This document shows positions 34,590 to 44,552 of a DNA stretch of 64,000 nucleotides, one piece after another (the stretch's first letter is position 1; every line of letters begins with the position of its first letter). A model generated the notes under the pieces. The model was given only the letters and a program-made list of their open reading frames with translations, ran no database searches and was not told the DNA's origin. A program made the translations under genes and the position numbers. The stretch lies in the NCBI RefSeq assembly GCF_021272205.1, contig NZ_JAJSDX010000005.1, forward strand, positions 248,001 through 312,000, given 5' to 3'. This DNA is from Pantoea sp. Mb-10. Its GTDB lineage: Bacteria > Pseudomonadota > Gammaproteobacteria > Enterobacterales > Enterobacteriaceae.

Positions 34590-35573
34590 ATGCATAAATT
34601 CACTAAAACGCTGGCGGCCATCGGTCTCGCCGCGGTTATGTCACAATCCGCTATCGCCGAAACCATGAAACTCGGTTTTTTGGTCAAACAACCCGAGGAG
34701 CCCTGGTTCCAAACGGAGTGGCGTTTTGCCGATAAAGCCGGCAAAGACCTCGGTTTCGACGTGATCAAAATTGCCGTGCCAGACGGTGAAAAAACCCTTA
34801 ACGCCATCGACAGCCTGGCCGCCAGCGGAGCGAAAGGTTTTGTGATTTGTACGCCCGATCCCAAACTCGGTTCGGCGATTATGGCGAAAGCGCGCAGCTA
34901 TGATCTGAAAGTGATCGCGGTGGACGATCAGTTCGTCACCGCCAAAGGTAAGCCCATGGACACCGTTCCGCTGGTGATGATGGCGGCCACCAAAATTGGC
35001 GAACGACAAGGCCAGGAGCTGTATAAAGAGATGCAGAAACGCGGCTGGGACGTGAAGCAAACTGCGGTAATGGCCATCACCGCGAACGAACTGGATACCG
35101 CGCGCCGCCGCACCGGTGGTTCGATGGATGCGCTGAAAGCGGCTGGCTTCCCCGAGAAGCAAATCTACCAGGTTCCCACCAAATCCAACGACATTCCCGG
35201 CGCGTTTGATGCCGGTAACTCACTGTTAGTGCAACACCCGGAAGTCAAACACTGGCTGATTGTCGGCATGAACGATAACACCGTGCTGGGCGGCGTGCGC
35301 GCCACCGAGGGTCAGGGCTTTAAGGCGCCAGACGTTATCGGCATCGGTATTAACGGTGTGGACGCGGTGAGTGAACTCTCAAAAGGCGCGGCCACCGGTT
35401 TCTATGGCTCACTGCTGCCGAGCCCGGACGTGCACGGCTACAAGAGCAGCCAAATGCTTTACAACTGGGTCACCAAAGGCGAAGCGCCACCGAAGTTTAC
35501 CGAAGTGACCGATGTGGTGCTGATCACGCGCGACAACTTCAAAACCGAGCTGGCCAAAAAGGGCCTGATGTAA
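34590..35573 (+). CDS. araF: L-arabinose ABC transporter, periplasmic binding protein
   Basis: 327 residues with a 23-residue Sec signal peptide (MHKFTKTLAAIGLAAVMSQSAIA). The start is ATG 34590 after GGAGAG; the longer frame is not used. The mature part is a ribose-type periplasmic binding protein: KLGFLVKQPEEPWFQTEW, CTPDPKLG, VDDQFV, TGGSMDALK and the GMNDNTVLGGVRA hinge region, all conserved in AraF. It delivers arabinose to the AraG/AraH permease. A strong hairpin between araF and araG should favour araF mRNA. Confidence 0.95.
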   Translation: MHKFTKTLAAIGLAAVMSQSAIAETMKLGFLVKQPEEPWFQTEWRFADKAGKDLGFDVIKIAVPDGEKTLNAIDSLAASGAKGFVICTPDPKLGSAIMAKARSYDLKVIAVDDQFVTAKGKPMDTVPLVMMAATKIGERQGQELYKEMQKRGWDVKQTAVMAITANELDTARRRTGGSMDALKAAGFPEKQIYQVPTKSNDIPGAFDAGNSLLVQHPEVKHWLIVGMNDNTVLGGVRATEGQGFKAPDVIGIGINGVDAVSELSKGAATGFYGSLLPSPDVHGYKSSQMLYNWVTKGEAPPKFTEVTDVVLITRDNFKTELAKKGLM

Positions 35574-35622
35574 GCCGCAGGCGCTACAGCACGGTGTATT
35601 CAGGCACATTATCTGACTAACC

Positions 35623-35657
35623 GGCAACACCGCGCCGCCGTCTGGCGCGGTGTTGCC
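35623..35657 (+). terminator. 14-bp perfect hairpin between araF and araG
   Basis: GGCAACACCGCGCC (35623-35636) and GGCGCGGTGTTGCC (35644-35657) pair perfectly around a 7-base loop. No T-run follows; araG starts 13 bp downstream. It would act as an mRNA-stabilising or attenuating stem giving more AraF than AraG/H, as is common for periplasmic binding-protein operons. Confidence 0.75.
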
Positions 35658-35670
35658 GTGAGGGAGTTCC

Positions 35671-37191
35671 ATGGAAACCGATCAAGCCTTTCTGTCCTTT
35701 CATGGCATCAGTAAAACGTTTCCGGGCGTGAAAGCGCTGCAGGATATTTCTTTCAGCTGCCGCGCCGGGGAGGTGCACGCGCTGATGGGCGAAAACGGCG
35801 CCGGGAAATCGACGCTGTTGAAAATTCTCAGCGGTAGCTATCAGCCAACCAGCGGTGAAATTCGTATCAAAGGTGAGGCGAAAAGCTTCAACACCACGGT
35901 CGACGCGCTCGACGCGGGGGTGGCGATCATTTACCAGGAGTTGCATCTGGTGCCGGAAATGAGCGTGGCGGAGAACATTTATCTCGGCCAGCTGCCGCAC
36001 AAGCGTGGACTGGTGAACCGCAAGCTGCTGCGCTATGAGGCGGGCTTGCAGCTGAAAAACCTCGGCATGGATATCGATCCCGATATGCCGCTGAAATATT
36101 TGTCGCTGGGCCAGTGGCAGATGGTGGAGATCGCCAAAGCGCTGGCGCGTAATGCCCGCATTATTGCCTTTGACGAGCCCACCAGTTCACTGTCAGCGCG
36201 TGAAATCGAACACCTGTTCCGCGTGATCCGTCAACTGCGTGAGCAGGGGCGTACGGTGCTGTATGTCTCACACCGTATGGAAGAGATTTTCGCCCTGAGC
36301 GACGCCATTACCGTATTCAAAGATGGCCGCTACGTGCGCACCTTTGACGATATGCGCAACACCCACCATGACGATCTGGTACAGGCGATGGTGGGACGCA
36401 ATTTAGGCGATATCTATGGCTACGCGCCGCGACCGCTGGGCGAGGTGCGCTTGCAATTGGACAACGTGCAGGCCAAAGGCGTGCGCCACCCGATTTCACT
36501 TAGCGTGCGCGCCGGTGAAATCGTCGGGCTGTTCGGCCTGGTGGGCGCAGGACGCAGTGAACTGATGAAAGGGCTGTTTGGCGCCACACGATTACGCGGT
36601 GGCACCGTCACGCTGGACGGCAAGGTGCTCACTATCCGCGAACCCATTGATGCTATCCGCGCAGGCATCATGCTCTGCCCGGAAGACCGTAAAGCGGAAG
36701 GCATCATTCCGGTGCACTCGGTGCGGGAAAACATCAACATCAGCGCGCGTCGCCACAACCTCAGCGCGGGCTGTTTGATCAAGTCCGGCTGGGAGGCCAA
36801 AAACGCCGATTTGCACATTCGCTCGCTCAATATCAAAACGCCAGGTCCGCACCAGCTGATCATGAACCTTTCCGGCGGCAATCAGCAAAAGGCGATTTTG
36901 GGCCGCTGGCTGTCGGAAGAGATGAACGTGATTTTACTGGATGAGCCCACGCGCGGCATTGATGTGGGCGCCAAGCACGAAATCTATAACCTTATCTATC
37001 AACTGGCCAACAAGGGGATCGCGGTGCTGTTTGCTTCCAGTGACCTGCCCGAAGTCATGGGGCTGGCTGATCGCATTGTGGTCATGCGCGAAGGCGAGAT
37101 TGCCGGCGAGCTGGATCACGATAGCGCCACGGAGCAGCTGACGCTGAGCCTGGCAATGCCAAAAACCTCACAAGCGGCCGCCGTGGCCTGA
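35671..37191 (+). CDS. araG: L-arabinose ABC transporter, ATP-binding protein
   Basis: 506 residues with two fused ABC domains, as in E. coli AraG (504). First domain: Walker [10 protein letters not shown], signature LSLGQWQM (a variant of LSGGQ) and Walker [13 protein letters not shown]. Second domain: an imperfect Walker A ([10 protein letters not shown]), signature [10 protein letters not shown] and Walker [13 protein letters not shown], the usual degeneracy of sugar ABC proteins. Begins after a GAGGGAG RBS, 13 bp past the hairpin. Energises the AraH permease in the inner membrane. Confidence 0.95.
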   Translation: METDQAFLSFHGISKTFPGVKALQDISFSCRAGEVHALMGENGAGKSTLLKILSGSYQPTSGEIRIKGEAKSFNTTVDALDAGVAIIYQELHLVPEMSVAENIYLGQLPHKRGLVNRKLLRYEAGLQLKNLGMDIDPDMPLKYLSLGQWQMVEIAKALARNARIIAFDEPTSSLSAREIEHLFRVIRQLREQGRTVLYVSHRMEEIFALSDAITVFKDGRYVRTFDDMRNTHHDDLVQAMVGRNLGDIYGYAPRPLGEVRLQLDNVQAKGVRHPISLSVRAGEIVGLFGLVGAGRSELMKGLFGATRLRGGTVTLDGKVLTIREPIDAIRAGIMLCPEDRKAEGIIPVHSVRENINISARRHNLSAGCLIKSGWEAKNADLHIRSLNIKTPGPHQLIMNLSGGNQQKAILGRWLSEEMNVILLDEPTRGIDVGAKHEIYNLIYQLANKGIAVLFASSDLPEVMGLADRIVVMREGEIAGELDHDSATEQLTLSLAMPKTSQAAAVA

Positions 37192-37209
37192 TGTAAAGGA
37201 GAAATAAGA

Positions 37210-38196
37210 ATGGCTTCATCTACCACGTCCAACACGCCACCGGCACCGCGCAGCGGCCTTCAGCTCGGGCGTATCTGGGATAACTTCGGCATGCTGGTGG
37301 TGTTTGCGCTGCTGTTTATTGTTTGCGCCATCTTTGTTCCCAACTTCAGTAGTTTTATCAACATGAAAGGCCTGGGGCTGGCGATGTCCATGTCCGGCAT
37401 GGTGGCCTGCGGTATGCTTTTTTGCCTGGCATCCGGCGATTTTGACCTCTCAGTGGCCTCGGTGATTGCCTGCGCGGGCGTGGTTACGGCGGTGGTCATA
37501 AACATGACTGAAAGCCTGTGGCTGGGCGTGGCTGCCGGTCTGGTGCTCGGGATGGTGACGGGTTTTGTCAACGGCTTCGTGATCGCCCGTCTGAAAATCA
37601 ATGCGCTTATCACCACGCTGGCCACCATGCAGATTGTGCGCGGCCTGGCGTATATTTTTTCTGACGGGAAAGCCGTGGGCATTGAGGATGAACGGTTCTT
37701 CACCCTCGGCTACGCCAACTGGCTGGGCTTACCGGCGCCAATCTGGCTGACTATTGCCACGATGATCGTGTTTGGCTTCCTGCTTAACAAAACCACCTTT
37801 GGCCGCAATACGCTGGCCATTGGCGGTAACGAAGAGGCGGCGCGCCTCGCGGGCGTGCCGGTGGTGCGCACCCGGATCATCATTTTCATCCTCTCCGGTC
37901 TGGTGTCGGCAGCAGCAGGCATTATCCTGGCGTCACGCATGACCAGCGGCCAGCCCATGACGTCGATAGGCTATGAGCTGATTGTGATCTCGGCCTGCGT
38001 GCTGGGCGGCGTGTCGCTCAAGGGCGGCATTGGGAAAATCTCTTACGTGGTGGCTGGCGTACTGATCTTAGGCACCGTTGAGAATGCGATGAATTTATTG
38101 AATATCTCGCCATTCTCACAGTATGTGGTACGCGGTTTGATACTGTTAGCTGCGGTGATTTTTGACCGCTACAAACAGAAAAATCGCGCCGTCTGA
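37210..38196 (+). CDS. araH: L-arabinose ABC transporter, permease
   Basis: 328 residues, very hydrophobic, with about 8-10 membrane segments. It has the typical branch features of the ribose/arabinose permeases: CLASGDFDLSVASVIACAGV, GFVNGFVIARLKINALITTLAT and NEEAARLAGVPV. Starts 18 bp after araG with a GGAGAAAT RBS. Inner-membrane channel of the AraFGH importer. Confidence 0.95.
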   Translation: MASSTTSNTPPAPRSGLQLGRIWDNFGMLVVFALLFIVCAIFVPNFSSFINMKGLGLAMSMSGMVACGMLFCLASGDFDLSVASVIACAGVVTAVVINMTESLWLGVAAGLVLGMVTGFVNGFVIARLKINALITTLATMQIVRGLAYIFSDGKAVGIEDERFFTLGYANWLGLPAPIWLTIATMIVFGFLLNKTTFGRNTLAIGGNEEAARLAGVPVVRTRIIIFILSGLVSAAAGIILASRMTSGQPMTSIGYELIVISACVLGGVSLKGGIGKISYVVAGVLILGTVENAMNLLNISPFSQYVVRGLILLAAVIFDRYKQKNRAV

Positions 38197-38218
38197 GGGG
38201 CGAATAACCCGCTGTCGT

Positions 38219-38236
38219 GGCGGCCTGCGGGCCGCC
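38219..38236 (+). terminator. 7-bp GC-rich hairpin after araH
   Basis: GGCGGCC (38219-38225) and GGCCGCC (38230-38236) around TGCG, 22 bp past the araH stop. No T-run; probably reduces read-through into araC rather than ending transcription. Confidence 0.45.
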
Positions 38237-38274
38237 TGTACTTGCTTGCATATTGACGTGACCGTGAGGGCGCT

Positions 38275-39192
38275 ATGTATCATCGTGAACCCCCCAATGA
38301 GCAGCAAAATCCGCTGTTGCCTGGCTATCCTTTCAGCGCCTGGCTGGTAGCGGGCTTAACGCCGATTACCGCCAATGACGCGCTGGATTTCTTTATCGAT
38401 CGCCCGCTGGGCATGAAAGGCTACATCCTCAATCTCACCATTAAAGGCACAGGTCGGGTGTTTGACGGCGAATCGGCTTTTGACTGCGAGCCTGGCGATC
38501 TGTTGCTGTTCCAGCCGAAAACGCCGCACTATTATGGTCGTGCACCCGACAGCCCGTGCTGGTTTCACCGCTGGGTCTACTTCCGGCCACGCGCCTATTG
38601 GACCGACTGGCTGCAGTGGCAGGATGAGAACCAAGGTGTAGGGCGCCTGCGCCTGCCGGAATCCCTGCGCGCAGAGTTTGATCGCCTGTTCGCCAGCATC
38701 GAGCAAACCCACAACTCGGGTCGCCGTTTTGCCGAGGAACTGGCGATGAACCTGCTGGAGCGCCTGCTGCTGCGCGCCGTAGAGGAAGATCCGCGCAGTC
38801 ATCAGCAAATCCGCGACCCGCGCGTCATTGAAGCGTGCCAGTACATGACCAGCCATCTGGCCAGTGAAGTAAAAATCGACGAAGTGGCGCGCCACGTGTG
38901 TCTGTCGCCGTCGCGTCTGGCGCATCTGTTCCGCGAGCAGATGGGGATCAACCTGCTACGCTGGCGGGAAGATCAGCGCGTGATCCGCGCCAAGCTGCTG
39001 CTGCAAACCACGCAAGAGCCCATCGCGTCAGTGGGGCGGGAAGTCGGCTACGACGACCAACTTTACTTCTCGCGCGTGTTCCGCAAGCGCGTGGGCGTGA
39101 GCCCCAGCGACTTCCGCCGCCGGAGTCAGGATGCGCATGACGCGCTGGTGGCGCAGGAGAGCTGGCAACCCGAGCGGCGCGCCATATCCTGA
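38275..39192 (+). CDS. araC: Arabinose operon regulator AraC
   Basis: 305 residues. N-terminal arabinose-binding cupin domain (about 30-170) with the [14 protein letters not shown] and [18 protein letters not shown] segments known from AraC. C-terminal two-HTH DNA-binding domain ([20 protein letters not shown] and [33 protein letters not shown]). AraC activates araBA and araFGH with arabinose and represses without it. It follows araH in the same direction instead of lying divergent from araB as in E. coli, so it may be expressed as part of the araFGH transcript. Confidence 0.95.
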   Translation: MYHREPPNEQQNPLLPGYPFSAWLVAGLTPITANDALDFFIDRPLGMKGYILNLTIKGTGRVFDGESAFDCEPGDLLLFQPKTPHYYGRAPDSPCWFHRWVYFRPRAYWTDWLQWQDENQGVGRLRLPESLRAEFDRLFASIEQTHNSGRRFAEELAMNLLERLLLRAVEEDPRSHQQIRDPRVIEACQYMTSHLASEVKIDEVARHVCLSPSRLAHLFREQMGINLLRWREDQRVIRAKLLLQTTQEPIASVGREVGYDDQLYFSRVFRKRVGVSPSDFRRRSQDAHDALVAQESWQPERRAIS

Positions 39193-39266
39193 TTTTTCAG
39201 GGGATTCCGCCTTGTTCTTCCCCGTGCGATCGTCTTAAATCACACAAACGGACAAGAGGAATGAAC

Positions 39267-40307
39267 ATGAGCGATAAACTACGTGTCGGCCTGATGGGCT
39301 ACGGTTTTGCCAGTAAAACCTTCCACGCTCCCCTGATCGCCGGTACGTCAGAGATGGAGCTGGCGGCGATCTCCAGCAGTGACGCCGCCAAGGTGCACGC
39401 CGACTGGCCGGGCGTGCAGGTGGTGGCCGATCCGCAGGCGCTGCTGGACGATCCCACGCTTCAGATGGTGGTGATCCCCACGCCCAACGATACCCATTTT
39501 CCCCTGGCCAAAGCCGCACTGAATGCCGGCAAACACGTGGTGGTGGATAAACCGTTCACCGTGACGTTGTCACAGGCACGCGAGCTGGATCAGCTGGCCA
39601 AAGCCAAAGGCTTGCTGCTCTCTGTATTTCATAACCGCCGCTGGGACAGCGATTTCCTGACGCTGAAAAATCTGCTGGCTGAAGGCACGTTAGGCGAGGT
39701 GCGCTACTTTGAATCGCACTTTGATCGCTTCCGCCCGGAAGTGCGTCAGCGCTGGCGCGAGATGAAGGGGCCGGGCAGCGGTATCTGGTATGATTTGGGA
39801 CCGCATGTACTGGACCAGGCGCTGCAGCTGTTTGGGCCGCCGGTGGCCATCAACGTGGATTTGGCCGAGCTGCGCCCAGGCGCGCAAACCACCGACTACT
39901 TTCACGCGGTGCTAACGTACCCAACGCGACGCGTGGTGCTGCACGCCAGCATGCTGGCGGCGGCAGAGTCGGCGCGCTTTGTGGTGCACGGCACGCGCGG
40001 AAGCTTTGTGAAATATGGCCTTGATCCGCAGGAAGACCGGCTCAAATCCGGCGCCCGTCCGCCACAGGAGGACTGGGGGTATGACATGCGCAACGGCACC
40101 GTCACGCTGGCGGACGGCAACGGCATGGTTGAGCAAGAGCTGCTAACACAGCCGGGGAACTACCCAGCTTATTACGCCGCGATCCGCGACGCTATTGCAG
40201 GCACCGGGACCAATCCGGTTTCGGCAGAAGAGGCGATTCAGGTGATGGAACTGATTGAGCTCGGCTTGCAGTCGGCGGAAAAACGGCAAACGCTGACGCT
40301 GAAATAA
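39267..40307 (+). CDS. ydgJ: Gfo/Idh/MocA-family oxidoreductase (YdgJ-like)
   Basis: 346 residues from ATG 39267, preferred over 39261 because the AGAGGA lies 6 bp upstream of it. Gfo/Idh/MocA fold: NAD(P)-binding GLMGYGFASKTFHAPL (a variant of GxGxxG), VVIPTPNDTHFPLA, the EKP-type motif VDKPFTVT and the C-terminal substrate half (SGIWYDLGPHVLDQALQLFG with the catalytic His in PHVLDQ). Equal in length to E. coli YdgJ and in the same place next to add. Probably oxidises or reduces a sugar or inositol compound. Confidence 0.9.
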   Translation: MSDKLRVGLMGYGFASKTFHAPLIAGTSEMELAAISSSDAAKVHADWPGVQVVADPQALLDDPTLQMVVIPTPNDTHFPLAKAALNAGKHVVVDKPFTVTLSQARELDQLAKAKGLLLSVFHNRRWDSDFLTLKNLLAEGTLGEVRYFESHFDRFRPEVRQRWREMKGPGSGIWYDLGPHVLDQALQLFGPPVAINVDLAELRPGAQTTDYFHAVLTYPTRRVVLHASMLAAAESARFVVHGTRGSFVKYGLDPQEDRLKSGARPPQEDWGYDMRNGTVTLADGNGMVEQELLTQPGNYPAYYAAIRDAIAGTGTNPVSAEEAIQVMELIELGLQSAEKRQTLTLK

Positions 40308-40317
40308 GCGCAGCATA

Positions 40318-40345
40318 AAAAAAGCGGCCTCAAGGCCGCTTTTTT
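40318..40345. terminator. Bidirectional Rho-independent terminator
   Basis: AAAAAAGCGGCC and GGCCGCTTTTTT around TCAA, between the convergent ydgJ and add genes. T-runs on both strands. Confidence 0.9.
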
Positions 40346-40364
40346 GTGGGAGCATGGCGTTGAA

Positions 40365-41363
40365 TCAGGCCACCGCGCGTTGGCGCAGGGCGGTTTTTTC
40401 GGCGTCGCTCAGGAAGGCGATAGTCAGACCATTTTCCTGCGCCTGACGCACCTCTGCGGCGCTCAGACCCGCCTCAACGGCGGCGACGGTATATTCGTGC
40501 GCCAGCTCAATGCCCTGAACCGCCGGATCGTCGGTGTTCAGGGTGGCGAGGATGCCATGCTGCAAGAACGCCTTCAGCGGGTGCTTGGTCAGCGCGGAGA
40601 CGGTGCTGGTTTGCACATTAGAGGTCAGACAGGACTCAATGCCGATGCGCTGTTCGGCAAGGAAATCCATCAGCGCACGATCTTCAATGGCTTTCACACC
40701 ATGGCCGATACGTTCAGCGCCCAATTCGCGAATGGCTTGCCAGATACTCTCCGGCCCGGCGGCTTCGCCCGCGTGAACGGTGACGCGGAAACCGGCATCG
40801 CGCGCGCGGTTGAAATGGCTCAGGAATTCACTGCCGGGGAAGCCCAGCTCGTCGCCGGCCAAATCCACGGCGGTGATGGCATCGCGGTGCGCCAGCAAGC
40901 CTTCCAGCTCGCGCAGGCACGCCTCTTCACCGAAGGTGCGGCTCATGATCCCAATCAGGTTCACCTGCACCCCGTACTGGCGCACGCCGGCGCGCACGCC
41001 ATCGATCACCGCTTCCACCACACCGGCAATCGGCAACTGATGCGTCATTGCCATGTAACCCGGTGAAAAGCGCAGTTCGGCATAGTGAATGCCCGCGCGT
41101 GCGGCATCTTCGACGTTCTCCAGCGCAACGCGGCGGCAGGCGTCCAAATCGCCCAGCACCTTCACGCCCCAGTCAAGCTTCTGCAAAAAGCTCACCAGAT
41201 CCGGCTCATTACTGGTGACCTGCACGTGCGGACGCAGCGTTTCAAGCGACGTAGCGGGCAACGTGAGGTTGAACTGGCGGCCTAAATCCAGAATAGTTTG
41301 GGCGCGGATGTTGCCATCAAGGTGGCGATGGATATCGGTCAAAGGAAGTTTAGGATCAATCAT
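40365..41363 (-). CDS. add: Adenosine deaminase
   Basis: 332 residues, the E. coli Add length (333). Zinc ligands His12 and His14 (DIHRHLDG), His in VTVHAGE and Asp in TLNTDDP; catalytic Glu in HAGE. Converts adenosine and deoxyadenosine to inosine and deoxyinosine in purine salvage. The order ydgJ-add-ydgA-manA-fumC-tus is that of the E. coli terminus region. Confidence 0.95.
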   Translation of the reverse strand: MIDPKLPLTDIHRHLDGNIRAQTILDLGRQFNLTLPATSLETLRPHVQVTSNEPDLVSFLQKLDWGVKVLGDLDACRRVALENVEDAARAGIHYAELRFSPGYMAMTHQLPIAGVVEAVIDGVRAGVRQYGVQVNLIGIMSRTFGEEACLRELEGLLAHRDAITAVDLAGDELGFPGSEFLSHFNRARDAGFRVTVHAGEAAGPESIWQAIRELGAERIGHGVKAIEDRALMDFLAEQRIGIESCLTSNVQTSTVSALTKHPLKAFLQHGILATLNTDDPAVQGIELAHEYTVAAVEAGLSAAEVRQAQENGLTIAFLSDAEKTALRQRAVA

Positions 41364-41500
41364 GTCGCTTCAGCTTGATTAGGATGAAAGCTGACTATTT
41401 AAGGACATCTTGCGCAACTGCGCCAGCAATTTGCGCAAACGCGGTGGCAGGTGATGGGTTTCTATACAGTCTGGCGAAGAGAACGCGCAGCGTTCAAGGC

Positions 41501-41527
41501 AAAAAAAACCCTCGCCGAGGCGAGGGT
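41501..41527 (-). terminator. Rho-independent terminator after ydgA
   Basis: ACCCTCGC and GCGAGGGT around CGAG (41508-41527), with an eight-T run on the minus strand (41501-41508). It is 30 bp past the ydgA stop. Confidence 0.85.
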
Positions 41528-41556
41528 GGGAAGCATGCCGTTTACATCATGAGGTA

Positions 41557-43056
41557 TTACTGCGGCATACCTTCGCTGGTCGGCGCGCCCAGCATATAGC
41601 GCGACAGGAACTGCTCCAGTGACATTTTATCGCCGTTCATGCTGACCTGACCATTGTTGTACTGCAACTGGGTGAGGATGTTGTCATCCTGCTGTTGCGT
41701 CAGGCGGAACATTTGGCCCATCGCCGCCAGGCCTTTCACCTGCTGGTCAGCCAGCTTCTGCGCATCGTCGCCCTGATAACCTTCTGCCAGACCCACGTGG
41801 CGCATGGTTTCCGTTGCCATTGGCATATTAATCACCAGCTTGCCGTCCAGGGTTTTGAGCACGCGATCGACCGCCGCACCCAGCGTTTGTGGTTCACCTG
41901 TCACCGTAGCCGGATCGTTAAAGCCCACGTTGAGCGTAAAGGTGCTTTCGCCCTTGCTGTTTTTCCAGCTCAGCGGGGCGACGCTCACGGTGGGCGCGCC
42001 TTTCAGCAAGGTGGGCAGGTTATTACGCAGAATCGTTTGTACGCCGGCCTGATAACGCACCGGATCGTCGGCCACACCGGGCTGGTTCAGCAGATCCTGC
42101 ATCTGTGCTTGATAACTATCCGAGAAGGTTTTTACCGCCTGCGCATCGAAATTGGCAAATTTCATCGCCAGCTTCGCTGAGCCAAAAGGCTGCTTCTGTA
42201 AGGTGACGCTGTCACTGTCCATGTTCAGCTGGCCGCCGATTTTGCCGTCTTTATTGTCAAAAGAGGACGCAATGTTAAGTTTTTCCAGCGACATGCCTTC
42301 CTGACCATTAATGCTGGCATTGATTTTATCCAGCTTAATGTCCTGATCGCCTACGCGCACGCCCTCTGGGCTGAGGTGGGTGTTACCTTTCAGCGTCAGG
42401 CCGTTTAGCGTAAACAGCACCGGCTGCGCGACCTGATTTTTGCTGGTCACCGCAAGGCTGGAAAAGTCACCGTTGAGGCTCACTTTATCGCCTTTGCTGT
42501 CGGCGCTGACCTCCAGCGTGCCGCCGTTAGTGGCTAAACGATCGCCGGTTTGCACGTTGCTGTAGTCCACCGGCAGCAGCTGCAGCACCGTGTCGGTATC
42601 GCCGCCGTAGCCCACGCGAGTATCGGCCATCACCAGCGATTTACCTTGCGTCAGCTCAAACAGCTTTTTCACCGCATCGGTGTTTTCCAGCTCGCTGTGC
42701 ACCGAAGCCATGGACGGCAGCAGGTTGCCGCGCTTGAGCTGCGCGAACGGGAACGGACCGTGATCGATGGTCTCGTTCAGCACCAGCGTCTGACCCGGTT
42801 TGAGAATTGGATTGTCTACGGTTTGCGAGCTGGCCTGCACCACCAGTTTGGTCTTACTGGTGAACACACCGCGCTGATAATCCTGGAAACTCAGCGTCAG
42901 GCGGCTGTTGGGCGCGTAGGCATTGAGCTGCGCATTGGCGTTTTGCAGCATCTGGTCACGGTGGCTTTCTAACTGTTTGCCGGTAAACCATGCGGCACCT
43001 GTCCAGATCACACCGAGCGCTACAATGACACCTACGGCAACCTTGGTTTTTTTCAT
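41557..43056 (-). CDS. ydgA: YdgA-family (DUF945) protein
   Basis: 499 residues, as E. coli YdgA (502). The start is ATG 43056 (MKKTKVAVGVIVALGVIWTGAAWFTGKQLE) after AGGACG; the N-terminal hydrophobic segment (about 7-25) is an uncleaved anchor or signal. The rest is a long beta-rich DUF945 domain, probably periplasmic. The function is not defined; E. coli YdgA is an abundant inner-membrane protein. It is followed by a strong terminator. Confidence 0.9.
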   Translation of the reverse strand: MKKTKVAVGVIVALGVIWTGAAWFTGKQLESHRDQMLQNANAQLNAYAPNSRLTLSFQDYQRGVFTSKTKLVVQASSQTVDNPILKPGQTLVLNETIDHGPFPFAQLKRGNLLPSMASVHSELENTDAVKKLFELTQGKSLVMADTRVGYGGDTDTVLQLLPVDYSNVQTGDRLATNGGTLEVSADSKGDKVSLNGDFSSLAVTSKNQVAQPVLFTLNGLTLKGNTHLSPEGVRVGDQDIKLDKINASINGQEGMSLEKLNIASSFDNKDGKIGGQLNMDSDSVTLQKQPFGSAKLAMKFANFDAQAVKTFSDSYQAQMQDLLNQPGVADDPVRYQAGVQTILRNNLPTLLKGAPTVSVAPLSWKNSKGESTFTLNVGFNDPATVTGEPQTLGAAVDRVLKTLDGKLVINMPMATETMRHVGLAEGYQGDDAQKLADQQVKGLAAMGQMFRLTQQQDDNILTQLQYNNGQVSMNGDKMSLEQFLSRYMLGAPTSEGMPQ

Positions 43057-43184
43057 CGCTGAGTCGTCCTTATCCTTGCGTGCGCACACCGATCTGCGGG
43101 TGCGACGAGTGAAGAAAAAACGCCCGTAGGCGTTTGAATTAATAGAGTGAAAGGATAGCAGTTCTTACCGGAGCCGTCAGCCGC

Positions 43185-44360
43185 TCAGTGCAGGTCGTTA
43201 AACGCGCGCGCCAGCCGCCCACGTCCTGTGACCTGTATCGGCGCGTCACAGGCGGGCACAAAACAGGACTCACCGGGCCGAAGCGTCAGGCGTTCATCGG
43301 CGCGCGTCAGCGTGGCCTCCCCCTCAATGCAAAACAGCACGGCGGCACTTGGCTGATTCAGCGTGTGCTCAGTGGCACTGAGCGTGTGTACGGCAAAGGA
43401 AAAATCGTCCACCGGCACGGGAAACCGCTGCGTATCATCCGTGCTAAGCGGCTCAAGGCGCAAACCGTCGGCAGGTTTGGCATGAAAGGCGAGATTCGCC
43501 AACAGTTCAGGCACATCCATAAATTTGGGCGTCAGGCCGGCGCGCAGCACATTGTCCGAGTTGGCCATGATCTCCAGCGCCACGCCGTGGAGATACGCAT
43601 GGGGCGTTTCAGCATCAAGGAACATCGCTTCACCGGGCTGCAGCGTGACCACATTGAGTAACAGCGGCGAAAACAGTCCGCTATCGTCGGGATAAACGTC
43701 GGCGATGGCGTTCAGCGTTTGCCACGGCTCGCCTTCCTGCGTCTGACGCGCGGCGTGCAGGATCGCCAGCGCGCGCGATTTTTCGCTGCCGTGCAGCGCG
43801 AGCAGGGTGGAGAACAGCGTGGCCAAATTGGCGTCGTCGGGTGTTTCCAGAAAGCGCGCAATGTGCGGATGCGCGCCTGAAATCGTGGCCAGCAGCGCCA
43901 CCATCTCATGACGCTCGCGGAAGCCGTTCATCGCCTGAAACGGCGTGAGGGCGTAAACCAGCTCGGGCTTGTGATTGGCGTCTTTGTAGTTTCGCTCTGG
44001 CGCATCCAGCGGAATGCCTGCGGCGTTTTCGCGCGCAAAACCGGCTTCCGCTGCGGCTTTCGCGGGATGCACCTGGATGGAGAGTGGCTGCGCGGCGCTA
44101 AGGACTTTAAACAGAAACGGTAACTCGCCAAAGCGCGCGGCAACGGCCTCACCCAGCATACGGATGGGCTGTTCATCGATCACCTCGCGCAGCGTGCGCT
44201 GCTCACCGCCTAGGGTGATGGTGGACGAGCTTCTGGGGTGGGCGCCCATCCACATTTCTGCGATCGGTAATGCCGCTGGATTAGGGATACCAAAACGTTC
44301 GCTAAGCGCTGTTTTGCTGCCCCAGGCATAGTGTTGCAGCGAATTATTCATCTTAAACAT
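43185..44360 (-). CDS. manA: Mannose-6-phosphate isomerase
   Basis: 391 residues, same length as E. coli ManA, a type I zinc phosphomannose isomerase. Landmarks: NNSLQHYAWGSKTAL, IQVHPAK (zinc), DANHKPELVYAL (zinc-binding Glu in HKPE) and LHGVALEIMANSDNVLRAGLTPK (zinc His and catalytic Arg). It interconverts mannose-6-phosphate and fructose-6-phosphate for mannose use and GDP-mannose supply. ATG 44360 follows GAGGG. Confidence 0.95.
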   Translation of the reverse strand: MFKMNNSLQHYAWGSKTALSERFGIPNPAALPIAEMWMGAHPRSSSTITLGGEQRTLREVIDEQPIRMLGEAVAARFGELPFLFKVLSAAQPLSIQVHPAKAAAEAGFARENAAGIPLDAPERNYKDANHKPELVYALTPFQAMNGFRERHEMVALLATISGAHPHIARFLETPDDANLATLFSTLLALHGSEKSRALAILHAARQTQEGEPWQTLNAIADVYPDDSGLFSPLLLNVVTLQPGEAMFLDAETPHAYLHGVALEIMANSDNVLRAGLTPKFMDVPELLANLAFHAKPADGLRLEPLSTDDTQRFPVPVDDFSFAVHTLSATEHTLNQPSAAVLFCIEGEATLTRADERLTLRPGESCFVPACDAPIQVTGRGRLARAFNDLH

Positions 44361-44486
44361 GATCTAACCCTCGCTAACCGTGCGTATTCAGGTGCTGTAA
44401 AGCTGACCTGCCGTCCAGAGTATACGAGCATGTGCAAGAAACGCGAACGGCTCCCATACTGGTTACTTCGCATGTGTGACAATCTC

Positions 44487-44521
44487 GTCGCCAGCGCGTG
44501 GTGAGTCACAACGCTGGCGAC
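44487..44521 (+). promoter_or_regulatory. 10-bp inverted repeat upstream of fumC
   Basis: GTCGCCAGCG (44487-44496) and CGCTGGCGAC (44512-44521) are exact complements with a 15-base spacer that has its own GTGAGTCAC palindrome. It ends 31 bp before the fumC start and lies in the probable leader. Whether it is an operator or an RNA hairpin cannot be told. Confidence 0.45.
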
Positions 44522-44552
44522 CATTTATGTTCTGCGCAAAGGAGAAGACGAC

